Below are positions 51,186 to 58,476 of a stretch of DNA of 64,000 nucleotides, piece after piece. Within the stretch, counting starts at the first letter, position 1. Each line of letters begins with the position of its first letter. The DNA comes from Streptomyces venezuelae (GTDB lineage: Bacteria; Actinomycetota; Actinomycetes; Streptomycetales; Streptomycetaceae). Below the pieces are notes generated by a model that worked only from the letters and a program-made list of their open reading frames with translations, was not told the DNA's origin and did not search any database. The position numbers and the translations under genes are program-made. The stretch spans positions 2,030,001 to 2,094,000 of the forward strand of contig NZ_CP029189.1 in assembly GCF_008642275.1 (NCBI RefSeq), read 5' to 3'.

Positions 51186-52049
51186 GTGGTGATGCGCAAC
51201 CCGGTGGGCGGGCACGTCCCCGTGGCCGGGGGGCTCGCCTCGGTCGGCCTGACCTACGCCCGGGAGATGGGGGCGGAGGCCGTTCAGGTCTTCGTCGCCA
51301 ATCCGCGCGGCTGGGCCACCCCGGTCGGCAGTCCGGCGCAGGACGAGCGGTTCCGGGCGGAGTGCGCGGCCGGGTCCATCCCGGCGTACGTGCACGCGCC
51401 GTACCTGATCAACTTCGGCTCGCACACCGAGGCGACGGTGGAGAAGTCGGTGGAGTCGCTGCGGCATTCGTTGCGCCGGGGCCGCGAGATCGGCGCGCTC
51501 GGGGTGGTCGTGCACACCGGTTCGGCGACCGGCGGTCGCCCGCGGGAGGCTGCGTACGCGCAGGTCAGGGAGCACATGCTGCCGCTGCTGGACGAGCTGA
51601 CGCATGACGACGACCCGTTCCTGCTGCTGGAGTCCACGGCCGGGCAGGGTTCCTCGCTGTGTTCGACGGCCGAGGAGTTCGGCCCGTACTTCGAGGCGCT
51701 CGACCACCACCCGAAGCTGGGGATCTGCCTGGACACCTGCCACATCTTCGCGGCCGGTCACGATCTGGCGGAGCCGGGCGGGGCGAAGCTGACGCTGGAC
51801 CTGCTGGTGGACACGGTGGGTGAGGGGCGGCTGAAGCTGGTCCACGCGAACGACTCCAAGGAGGGCGTCGGCGCCCACAAGGACCGGCACGCCAACATCG
51901 GCCAGGGGCACATCGGCCGGGACGCGTTCGCGGAGCTGTTCACGCACCCCGCGATGGAGGGCGTTCCGCTGGTCATCGAGACGCCCGGCGGCAAGGAAGG
52001 TCACGCGGCGGACGTGGCGCTGCTGAAGGAGCTGCGCGGCCCGCAGTGA
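51186..52049 (+). CDS. Endonuclease IV-like TIM-barrel protein (AP endonuclease family 2)
   Basis: A 287-residue protein of the Nfo family, which cuts DNA 5' to abasic sites with three metals. Family motifs are VGGHVPVAGGLASVGLTYA, VFVANPRGW, YVHAPYLINFGS, VVHTGSATG, LLLESTAGQGSSLCSTAEE, ICLDTCHIFAAGHDL, KLVHANDSKEGVGAHKDRHANIGQGHIG in part, and VIETPGG. Metal-binding His, Glu and Asp residues are in place. GTG at 51186; an ATG at 51192 is possible. It follows the kinase gene by 3 bases. Confidence 0.93.
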   Translation: MVMRNPVGGHVPVAGGLASVGLTYAREMGAEAVQVFVANPRGWATPVGSPAQDERFRAECAAGSIPAYVHAPYLINFGSHTEATVEKSVESLRHSLRRGREIGALGVVVHTGSATGGRPREAAYAQVREHMLPLLDELTHDDDPFLLLESTAGQGSSLCSTAEEFGPYFEALDHHPKLGICLDTCHIFAAGHDLAEPGGAKLTLDLLVDTVGEGRLKLVHANDSKEGVGAHKDRHANIGQGHIGRDAFAELFTHPAMEGVPLVIETPGGKEGHAADVALLKELRGPQ

Positions 52050-52068
52050 TCCACTGACGCCTTGAGGA

Positions 52069-52085
52069 ATACCCCATGGGGGTAT
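52069..52085 (+). promoter_or_regulatory. CsoR-like copper operator
   Basis: ATACCCC-ATG-GGGGTAT is a perfect 7-bp inverted repeat with a 3-base centre. It matches the G/C-tract palindrome with flanking ATA/TAT bound by CsoR copper-sensing repressors in Streptomyces. It lies 55 bases before the DUF4396 start. Confidence 0.7.
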
Positions 52086-52139
52086 ACGGTTCGGTCATAT
52101 CGACGGACCGCTACCCGGCGTTCCCACGAGGGGGTTGTC

Positions 52140-52652
52140 ATGGAGCACCAGCACCAGCACCAGGAACACCAGCACCACGAGCACGGCCCCGCGCACGCCG
52201 CGCACGCCGCCGGCCCGGTCAGCTGGGGCATGGCCGCGCGGGCCACCCTCCACTGCCTCACCGGATGCGCCATCGGTGAGGTGCTCGGCATGATCATCGG
52301 TACCGCGCTGGGCTGGGGGAACGTCTCGACGATGATCCTGGCGATCGTCCTCGCGTTCTTCTTCGGCTACGCGCTCACCCTGCGCGGGATCCTCGCCGCC
52401 GGCGTCGACCTCCGTACGGCCATCCGGGTGGCGCTGGCCGCGGACACCCTTTCGATCGCCGTCATGGAGCTGATCGACAACGGGGTGATCGCCCTGTGGC
52501 CCGGCGCGATGGACGCGCACCTGTCGGAGCCGCTGTTCTGGATCGTCCTGGCGATCGCGCTGGCGGCCGCATTCGTGATCACGACGCCCGTCAACAAGTG
52601 GATGATCGGCCGCGGCAAGGGTCACGCGGTCGTGCACCGGTACCACCACTGA
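52140..52652 (+). CDS. DUF4396 membrane protein with His-rich N-terminus
   Basis: A 170-residue protein. Residues 2-22 (MEHQHQHQEHQHHEHG start) are packed with His, a probable metal-binding tail. Four hydrophobic segments follow, with LHCLTGCAIGEVLGMIIGTALGWGN, AFFFGYALTLRGI, AADTLSIAVMELIDNGVI and FVITTPVNKWMIGRGKGHAV. That matches DUF4396. Cys/His in the first helix could bind metal. The CsoR-like box upstream suggests copper control. The ATG at 52140 follows GAGGGGG. Copper transport or storage is inference. Confidence 0.85.
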   Translation: MEHQHQHQEHQHHEHGPAHAAHAAGPVSWGMAARATLHCLTGCAIGEVLGMIIGTALGWGNVSTMILAIVLAFFFGYALTLRGILAAGVDLRTAIRVALAADTLSIAVMELIDNGVIALWPGAMDAHLSEPLFWIVLAIALAAAFVITTPVNKWMIGRGKGHAVVHRYHH

Positions 52653-52680
52653 ACGGGTACCGCCGGGCGCGGGGCGCTCC

Positions 52681-53313
52681 CTACAGTTCGGGGCCCTCCC
52701 CGGGCTCCTCCTGGTAGGAGTAGCGCTGCTCGCGCCACGGGTCGCCGATGTTGTGGTAGCCGCGCTCCTCCCAGAAGCCGCGGCGGTCGGCGGTCATGTA
52801 CTCGATGCCGCGGACCCACTTGGGGCCCTTCCAGGCGTACAGGTGCGGGACCACCAGCCGGACCGGGAAACCGTGCTCGGCGGTGAGCAGTTCACCGCCC
52901 TCGTGGGTGGCGAAAACCGTACGGTCGGAGGCGAAGTCGGCCAGCCGCAGGTTGGAGCTGAAGCCGTACTCGGCCCACACCATCACATGGGTGACCTGCG
53001 GGGCGGGGGGTGCCAGGGCGAGGACCTCACGGGCCAGCACACCGCCCCATTCGGCGCCCTGCATGCTGAACTTCGTGACGCAGTGCAGATCGGCCACGAC
53101 GGAGTCGAACGGCAGGGCCGTGAACTCCTCGTGGTTCCAGCAGTGCTTGTCCCCGTCGGCCGTCGCGCCGAAGACGCGGAACTCCCAGCGGTCCGGCTTG
53201 AACTTGGGTACGGGCCCGTAGTGGGTGACCGGCCAGCCCCTCTGCAGCCGCTGCCCCGGTGGAAGCTCCAGCTGCTCTGCTCCCGGAGATTCCCGGCTTT
53301 CCGGCTGACCCAT
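52681..53313 (-). CDS. Molybdopterin-dependent oxidoreductase (sulfite oxidase/YedY-like fold)
   Basis: A 210-residue single-domain protein. The molybdenum-ligand Cys is in VADLHCVTKFSMQGAEWGGV. Other marks of the sulfite oxidase molybdopterin domain are GWPVTHYGPVP, MVWAEYGFSSNL, FPVRLVVPHLYAWKGPKWVRGIEYM and GYHNIGDPW. It lacks a signal peptide and the dimerisation domain of true sulfite oxidases. The substrate is unknown; methionine sulfoxide reduction (MsrP-like) is one option. Confidence 0.9.
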   Translation of the reverse strand: MGQPESRESPGAEQLELPPGQRLQRGWPVTHYGPVPKFKPDRWEFRVFGATADGDKHCWNHEEFTALPFDSVVADLHCVTKFSMQGAEWGGVLAREVLALAPPAPQVTHVMVWAEYGFSSNLRLADFASDRTVFATHEGGELLTAEHGFPVRLVVPHLYAWKGPKWVRGIEYMTADRRGFWEERGYHNIGDPWREQRYSYQEEPGEGPEL

Positions 53314-53486
53314 GACTCCATGGTGACAGACTGGGCAGGGTGGTCATGACCAGGCGTTGGCCGATTCGGGCAAGTCGCGGTAACTCCCACTAAGGAGGCA
53401 CTTACTGGACGGTCTCCGGCGGCGGTGCAAGGATGCGCGCAACTGCCCCGTCACATAGCTGACATTGCCTGGAAGGAGCCTCTGCG

Positions 53487-53963
53487 ATGCAGGGCGACCC
53501 CGAGGTCCTTGAGTTTCTGAACGAGCAGCTGACCGGCGAGCTGACGGCCATCAACCAGTACTGGCTGCACTACCGCATCCAGGACAACAAGGGCTGGACC
53601 AAGCTCGCCAAGTACACGCGTGAAGAGTCCATCGACGAGATGAAGCACGCGGACAAGATCACCGAGCGCATCCTGATGCTCGACGGTCTGCCGAACTACC
53701 AGCGCCTCTTCCACGTGCGCGTCGGGCAGACGATCACCGAGATGTTCCAGGCGGACCGCCAGGTGGAGGTCGAGGCCATCGACCGGCTGAAGCGGGGCAT
53801 CGAGGTCATGCGCGGGAAGGGCGACATCACGTCGGCCCGGCTCTTCGAGGACATCCTGGAGGACGAGGAGCACCACATCGACTACCTCGACACCCAGCTG
53901 GAGCTCATCGAGTCGCTGGGTGAGCCGCTCTACATCGCGCAGCTGATCGAGCAGCCGAGCTAG
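53487..53963 (+). CDS. bfr: Bacterioferritin
   Basis: A 158-residue haem-binding ferritin subunit that oxidises and stores iron in a 24-mer. The di-iron site residues Glu18, Glu51, His54, Glu94, Glu127 and His130 are present, and Met52 is the haem ligand. The sequence MQGDPEVLEFLNEQLTGELTAINQYWLHYR is typical. The ATG at 53487 follows GGAAGGAG. It converges with bfd, which ends 7 bases after bfr. Confidence 0.97.
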   Translation: MQGDPEVLEFLNEQLTGELTAINQYWLHYRIQDNKGWTKLAKYTREESIDEMKHADKITERILMLDGLPNYQRLFHVRVGQTITEMFQADRQVEVEAIDRLKRGIEVMRGKGDITSARLFEDILEDEEHHIDYLDTQLELIESLGEPLYIAQLIEQPS

Positions 53964-53969
53964 TCGGCT

Positions 53970-54236
53970 CTAGGCCGCTTCCGCCAGCTCCGCCGACCGG
54001 GCCGCACCCGGCTCCGCGGCGAGCACGGCCGCCGCCTGGCCCTTCTCCAGCAGCTCCCGGCGGGGGCACGCCCCGCGGCCGAGGATGCCCTGGATGGTGC
54101 GTACGCAGGAACCGCAGTCGGTGCCGGCCTTGGTGGCCGAGGCGATCTGGCGCGGGGTGCAGGCCCCGGCAGCCGCGTGCTCCTTGACCTGCTTGTCGGT
54201 GATCCCGAAGCAAGAGCAGACGTACACGCGGTTCAC
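53970..54236 (-). CDS. bfd: Bacterioferritin-associated ferredoxin-like [2Fe-2S] protein
   Basis: An 88-residue Bfd-type ferredoxin. The cluster ligands are Cys7, Cys9 (VCSCFGITD), Cys41 and Cys44 (DCGSC). Bfd proteins reduce iron in bacterioferritin for release. The GTG at 54236 is inside GGAGGTGAACC. Two iron-box-like palindromes lie 57-97 bases upstream, so it is probably made when iron is scarce. The Ala/Glu-rich tail of about 35 residues is longer than in E. coli Bfd. Confidence 0.93.
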   Translation of the reverse strand: MNRVYVCSCFGITDKQVKEHAAAGACTPRQIASATKAGTDCGSCVRTIQGILGRGACPRRELLEKGQAAAVLAAEPGAARSAELAEAA

Positions 54237-54292
54237 CTCCCAGGGCGGAATGGTCCAGCGGTTCAGCGATTCGGAGAGCCGTCCCCGTTTCG

Positions 54293-54333
54293 GTGAGGCT
54301 TACCTAACCGTACCCAAAGTTAGGGTGGCCTAA
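54293..54333 (-). promoter_or_regulatory. Two iron boxes (DmdR1/IdeR type) before bfd
   Basis: GTGAGGCTTACCTAACC (54293-54309) resembles the 19-bp iron box TTAGGTTAGGCTAACCTAA with several mismatches. TTAGGGTGGCCTAA (54320-54333) is a second, shorter copy. Tandem boxes are common for DtxR-family iron repressors, which release DNA under iron limitation. Confidence 0.6.
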
Positions 54334-54341
54334 AAGCCCCC

Positions 54342-54392
54342 CGTACGACAGTGGGGCACGGATCACATCGATCCGTGCCCCACTGTCGTACG
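54342..54392 (-). terminator. Terminator hairpin after the DAHP synthase gene
   Basis: A perfect 23-bp stem, 54342-54364 with 54370-54392, around a 5-base loop, starting 18 bases after the DAHP synthase stop. In the direction of transcription GGGGGCTTTT follows. The arms begin CGTACGACAGTGGGGCACGG. Confidence 0.93.
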
Positions 54393-54409
54393 AAGGTACT
54401 GACTGATCC

Positions 54410-55765
54410 CTACTGGTCGCGGTACATCTCGGCGACGAGGAACGCCAGGTCCAGGGACTGGCTGCGGTTGAGCCGCGGGTCGCAGGCCGTCTCGTAGCGC
54501 TGGTGCAGGTCGTCGACGAAGATCTCGTCGCCGCCGCCCACGCACTCGGTGACGTCGTCACCGGTGAGCTCGACGTGGATGCCGCCCGGGTGGGTGCCCA
54601 GCGCCTTGTGGACCTCGAAGAAGCCCTTGACCTCGTCGAGCACGTCGTCGAAGCGGCGCGTCTTGTGGCCGGAGGCGGCCTCGAAGGTGTTGCCGTGCAT
54701 CGGGTCGGTGACCCAGGCGACGATCGCGCCGGAGGCGGTGACCTTCTCGACCAGCTCGGGGAGCTTGTCGCGGACCTTGTCGGCGCCCATGCGGACGACG
54801 AAGGTCAGCCGGCCCGGCTCGCGCTCGGGGTCCAGGCGGTCGATGTACGTCAGCGCCTCGTCCACCGTGGTGGTGGGGCCGAGCTTGATGCCGATCGGGT
54901 TGGCGATCTGCGAGCAGAACTCGATGTGCGCGTGGTCCAGCTGGCGGGTGCGCTCACCGATCCACACCATGTGGCCGGAGGTGTCGTACAGCTTGCCGGT
55001 GCGCGAGTCGGTACGGGTCAGCGCGCCCTCGTAGTCGAGCAGCAGCGCCTCGTGGGAGGCGTAGAACTCGACGGCCTTGAACTCGGCCGGGTCGGTGCCG
55101 CACGCCTTCATGAAGTTCAGCGCGTTGTCGATCTCCCGCGCGAGCTGCTCGTACCGCTGGCCGGACGGGCTGGACTTCACGAAGTCCTGGTTCCAGGCGT
55201 GCACCTGGCGCAGGTCGGCGTAGCCACCGGTGGTGAAGGCGCGCACCAGGTTGAGGGTCGAGGCGGACGCGTTGTACATCCGCTTCAGCCGCTCGGGGTC
55301 CGGGACGCGGGCCTCTTCGGTGAAGGCGAAGCCGTTGACGGAGTCGCCGCGGTAGGTCGGCAGGGTGACGCCGTCGCGGGTCTCGGTGTCCTTGGAGCGC
55401 GGCTTGGAGTACTGGCCGGCGATGCGGCCGACCTTGACGACGGGCACGGAGGCCGCGTACGTCAGGACGGCGCTCATCTGGAGCAGCGTCTTGAGCTTGG
55501 CGCGGATGTGGTCGGCGGAGACGCCGTCGAAGGCCTCGGCGCAGTCGCCGCCCTGGAGCAGGAACGCCTCGCCCTTGGCGACGGCTCCCAGACGGGCACG
55601 CAGCTGGTCGCACTCGCCCGCGAAAACGAGGGGCGGATACGATTCGAGGTCCGCGACGACAGCGCGCAGAGCCTCGGCATCGGGGTACGAAGGCTGCTGC
55701 GCCGCGGGAAGGTCTCGCCAGGTCGCCTTGGCGGCGGGGGCTTGGGTTTCAGCGTTCACGGTCAC
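54410..55765 (-). CDS. 3-deoxy-7-phosphoheptulonate synthase, class II
   Basis: A 451-residue DAHP synthase of the plant/actinobacterial type, condensing PEP and erythrose 4-phosphate as the first shikimate step. Marks are TWRDLPAAQQPSYPD, GECDQLRARLG, LLQGGDCAEAF, KVGRIAGQYSKPRS, LPTYRGDSVNGF and CDPRLNRSQSLDLAFLVAEM. The start is uncertain: GTG at 55765 gives VTVNAETQ as in other streptomycetes, while GTG at 55759 has the better ribosome site (GAGG). It is divergent from anthranilate synthase. Confidence 0.96.
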   Translation of the reverse strand: MTVNAETQAPAAKATWRDLPAAQQPSYPDAEALRAVVADLESYPPLVFAGECDQLRARLGAVAKGEAFLLQGGDCAEAFDGVSADHIRAKLKTLLQMSAVLTYAASVPVVKVGRIAGQYSKPRSKDTETRDGVTLPTYRGDSVNGFAFTEEARVPDPERLKRMYNASASTLNLVRAFTTGGYADLRQVHAWNQDFVKSSPSGQRYEQLAREIDNALNFMKACGTDPAEFKAVEFYASHEALLLDYEGALTRTDSRTGKLYDTSGHMVWIGERTRQLDHAHIEFCSQIANPIGIKLGPTTTVDEALTYIDRLDPEREPGRLTFVVRMGADKVRDKLPELVEKVTASGAIVAWVTDPMHGNTFEAASGHKTRRFDDVLDEVKGFFEVHKALGTHPGGIHVELTGDDVTECVGGGDEIFVDDLHQRYETACDPRLNRSQSLDLAFLVAEMYRDQ

Positions 55766-55893
55766 CTCGTACACATTACGGCGTCACACGCCGCGTCCGG
55801 CCCCCCGCCCACAACGTGAGACGAACCAGCTCAAAGGTCACGGGCACCAGGCGGAGCGGAATCCATGGTTCAGCTCGCGCTGTGAGACGGATC

Positions 55894-55923
55894 CTGACCT
55901 GCGGGGGCGGTCTGGGCTATGGT
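55894..55923 (+). promoter_or_regulatory. Promoter of the trp leader/anthranilate synthase unit
   Basis: CTGACC (55894-55899) and TATGGT (55918-55923) are spaced 18 bases apart. Initiation near 55930 would coincide with the leader ATG at 55931, giving a leaderless mRNA. Confidence 0.65.
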
Positions 55924-55930
55924 GGCCGCC

Positions 55931-55999
55931 ATGTACGCGCACTCGAACCAGAACTGGTGGTGGACCGCTCCCGGCGGCCCACTTCTCGCGCGTACCTGA
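55931..55999 (+). CDS. trpL: trp leader peptide (attenuator peptide)
   Basis: A 22-residue peptide beginning MYAHSNQNWWW, with three consecutive Trp codons at 55955-55963, ending at TGA 55997-55999. The same arrangement controls trpE in S. venezuelae. Stalling at the Trp codons when tryptophyl-tRNA is scarce would free the antiterminator. There is no ribosome site, which fits a leaderless start. Confidence 0.9.
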   Translation: MYAHSNQNWWWTAPGGPLLART

Positions 56000-56046
56000 A
56001 GACACGCACGACGCGAAGGCCGCCCCGAGGGGCGGCCTTCCGTGTT
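55973..56046 (+). terminator. Transcription attenuator of the anthranilate synthase gene
   Basis: The terminator is GAAGGCCGCCCC (56015-56026) with GGGGCGGCCTTC (56029-56040), then CGTGTTTT. GGCGGCC at 55973-55979, inside the leader peptide frame, is exactly complementary to 56018-56024 and can form the competing antiterminator. Ribosome position decides which forms. Confidence 0.88.
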
Positions 56047-56105
56047 TTCGACCACGCCGTCGGATCCCCGGGGCCGCTCCTCCCACCGGAAGGACGCTCC
56101 GCCCC

Positions 56106-58031
56106 ATGAACCCCAGCCGACCCGAACACCACCTCAGCCCGCCCGGGCTGCTGAGCCGACTGCTCGACCCCGCCGGCCCGCCGTTCGCCCTGCTGCGCCG
56201 GCGGACCCCCGGCCGCGATCACGACACCGTCGAGGTGCTGACCGGGCCCGTGGGCGAGGTCGGACGGCTCGCCGACCTGCCCGTCGGTGAGCTGCCCGCC
56301 CTCGCGCTCGTCCCCTTCCGGCAGATCCGCGAGCGCGGCTTCGACGTACGCGACGACGGGACTCCGCTGAGCGTGCTGGTCGCCGAGGAGGCGTACGAGA
56401 TCCCGCTCGCCGGGGCGCTGGCCGCGCTGCCCGCGCATCCGGTGCGGGTCGAGGACGGCGGCTTCGACGTTCCCGACGAGGAGTACGCGGACACCGTGCG
56501 GCGGGTCGTCGAGGACGAGATCGGCCGCGGCGAGGGCGCGAACTTCGTCATCCGGCGCACCTACGAGGGCCGCATCGACGGATTCGGGCGGGCCGACGCC
56601 CTCGCGCTGTTCCGGCGGCTGCTGGAGGGCGAGCGGGGCGCGTACTGGACGTACGTCGTCCACACCGGGGAGCGGACCCTGGTCGGCGCGAGCCCCGAGG
56701 TGCACGTGCGGATGTCCGGGGGGACGGTCGTGATGAATCCGATCAGCGGCACCTACCGCTATCCGCCCGGGGGGCCGACGGCCGACTCCCTCCTCGCCTT
56801 CCTCGGCGACCGCAAGGAGACCGAGGAGCTGTCGATGGTGGTCGACGAGGAACTGAAGATGATGTGCACGGTCGGCGACATGGGCGGGGTCGTCGTCGGG
56901 CCGCGGCTGAAGGAGATGTCGCACGTCGCGCACACCGAGTACGAACTGCGCGGCCGGTCCTCGCTCGACGTGCGGGCGGTGCTGCGCGAGACCATGTTCG
57001 CGGCGACGGTCACCGGATCCCCCGTGCAGAACGCCTGCCGCGTCATCGAGCGGTACGAGACGGGCGGGCGCGGCTACTACGCGGGCGCGCTGGCCCTGCT
57101 GGGCCGGGACCCCGCGGGGGCGCAGACCCTCGACTCCCCCATCCTGATCCGCACCGCCGACATCGCGGCGGACGGCGTGCTGCGGGTGCCGGTGGGCGCC
57201 ACGCTGGTGCGGCATTCGGATCCGGCGGGCGAGGTGGCGGAGACCCATGCGAAGGCGGCGGGGGTGCTGGCGGCGCTCGGGGTGCGGCCGGCCGCGCCGC
57301 GCCCGGCCTTCGAGGGGGCCCGGCTGGCGGACGATCCGCGGGTGCGGGCGGCCCTCGCGGCGCGCCGCCGGGATCTGGCGCCGTTCTGGCTCCGGATGCA
57401 GGAGCGGCCGGCCGCGCCGGCGGGCCGTGCGCTGGTCGTGGACGGGGAGGACACCTTCACGGCGATGCTGGCGCACGTCCTGCGGGTGGCCGGACTGGAG
57501 GTGACCGTACGCCGCTACGACGATCCGGGGCTGCGGGCGGCGGCCCTGGCCTGGGAGGGTCCGGTCGTCCTGGGCCCCGGCCCGGGCGATCCGGCCGAGG
57601 CCGCGGATCCCAAGATGCGGATGCTGCGCGCGCTGACGGCCGAACTGCTGGCCGGGCACCGCCACGGCCTGCTCGGGGTCTGCCTGGGGCATGAGCTGCT
57701 GGCGGCCGAGCTGGGTCTCCCGTTGGTCCGCAAGGCGGAACCGGCGCAGGGGGCGCAGATGCGGATCGGTCTGTTCGGGGCCGAGGAGGTGGTCGGCTTC
57801 TACAACACGTACACCGCGCGGTGCGACGACGCCCTGGCCTCCCGGCTGGCCGCGACGGGGGTCGAGGTGTCCCGCGACCCGGCCACCGGCGAGGTCCACG
57901 CCCTGCGGTCCCCGGCCGGGGGCTTCGCCGGGCTGCAGTTCCACCCGGAGTCGGTCCTCACACTGCGGGGCGCGGAGCTGCTGCACGGGTTGCTCGCGGG
58001 GGTCACGGCCGGGGAGCGGTCCGCGTCCTAG
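56106..58031 (+). CDS. trpE: Anthranilate synthase, fused TrpE-TrpG (PhzE-like arrangement)
   Basis: A 641-residue fusion. Residues about 1-430 are the chorismate-binding domain, with MNPISGTYRYPPGG, ELSMVVDEELKMMC, and a C-terminal signature TVTGSPVQNACRVIERYE...GRGYYAGALALLG. Residues about 445-641 are the glutamine amidotransferase, with Cys in GVCLGHELLA and His-Glu in LQFHPES. It makes anthranilate, or possibly ADIC as in PhzE. The upstream Trp attenuator argues for tryptophan synthesis. The ATG at 56106 follows GGAAGGA. No other trp gene is adjacent. Confidence 0.93.
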   Translation: MNPSRPEHHLSPPGLLSRLLDPAGPPFALLRRRTPGRDHDTVEVLTGPVGEVGRLADLPVGELPALALVPFRQIRERGFDVRDDGTPLSVLVAEEAYEIPLAGALAALPAHPVRVEDGGFDVPDEEYADTVRRVVEDEIGRGEGANFVIRRTYEGRIDGFGRADALALFRRLLEGERGAYWTYVVHTGERTLVGASPEVHVRMSGGTVVMNPISGTYRYPPGGPTADSLLAFLGDRKETEELSMVVDEELKMMCTVGDMGGVVVGPRLKEMSHVAHTEYELRGRSSLDVRAVLRETMFAATVTGSPVQNACRVIERYETGGRGYYAGALALLGRDPAGAQTLDSPILIRTADIAADGVLRVPVGATLVRHSDPAGEVAETHAKAAGVLAALGVRPAAPRPAFEGARLADDPRVRAALAARRRDLAPFWLRMQERPAAPAGRALVVDGEDTFTAMLAHVLRVAGLEVTVRRYDDPGLRAAALAWEGPVVLGPGPGDPAEAADPKMRMLRALTAELLAGHRHGLLGVCLGHELLAAELGLPLVRKAEPAQGAQMRIGLFGAEEVVGFYNTYTARCDDALASRLAATGVEVSRDPATGEVHALRSPAGGFAGLQFHPESVLTLRGAELLHGLLAGVTAGERSAS

Positions 58032-58079
58032 GGGTGTCCGCCGGGCGTCGCGGGGCCGGCGCTGCTTTGCGGAGACGCC

Positions 58080-58400
58080 CTAGGCTTCCCCGCCGGGGGT
58101 GGCTCCCGCGGTGGCGGTGGGGTTCGTACCCGCCGGCCGGCGGGCGAGGAGGGAGCGGATGCCCTGCCACGACAGGATCACCATCAGCACCGGGGCCGCG
58201 ACCATCAGGACGGGGAGTTCACCGAGGGCCAGACCGGCCGACAGCACCACTCCCGTGGCGTGGTCGGCGGCTTCCAGCCAGGGACCCGTCCGGTGGCCGG
58301 GCCCGGCCCGGCGTGCGAGGGACGCGGCCCGGTAGACGTACAGCAGTTGCACGGCGGCGAAGGCGAAGAAGATCCAGCGGATCCAGTCGGGTATGTCCAC
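58080..58400 (-). CDS. Small membrane protein of unknown function
   Basis: A 106-residue protein I do not recognise. It starts VDIPDWIRWIFFAFAAVQLLYVYRAASLARRAG, then has two more hydrophobic segments (ATGVVLSAGLALGELPVLM, VAAPVLMVILSWQGIRSLL) and a Thr/Ala tail. Three helices are likely. GTG at 58400 has no clear ribosome site. It lies between convergent trpE and the same-strand dehydrogenase gene, 76 bases from the latter. Confidence 0.7.
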   Translation of the reverse strand: MDIPDWIRWIFFAFAAVQLLYVYRAASLARRAGPGHRTGPWLEAADHATGVVLSAGLALGELPVLMVAAPVLMVILSWQGIRSLLARRPAGTNPTATAGATPGGEA

Positions 58401-58476
58401 GGTGTGAAAGTAGGCCCCGGCTCCGCCCTCCGGGGTGGACGGGGTGTGAACGCAGGAGGAAATCCGGGGGCGCGTC

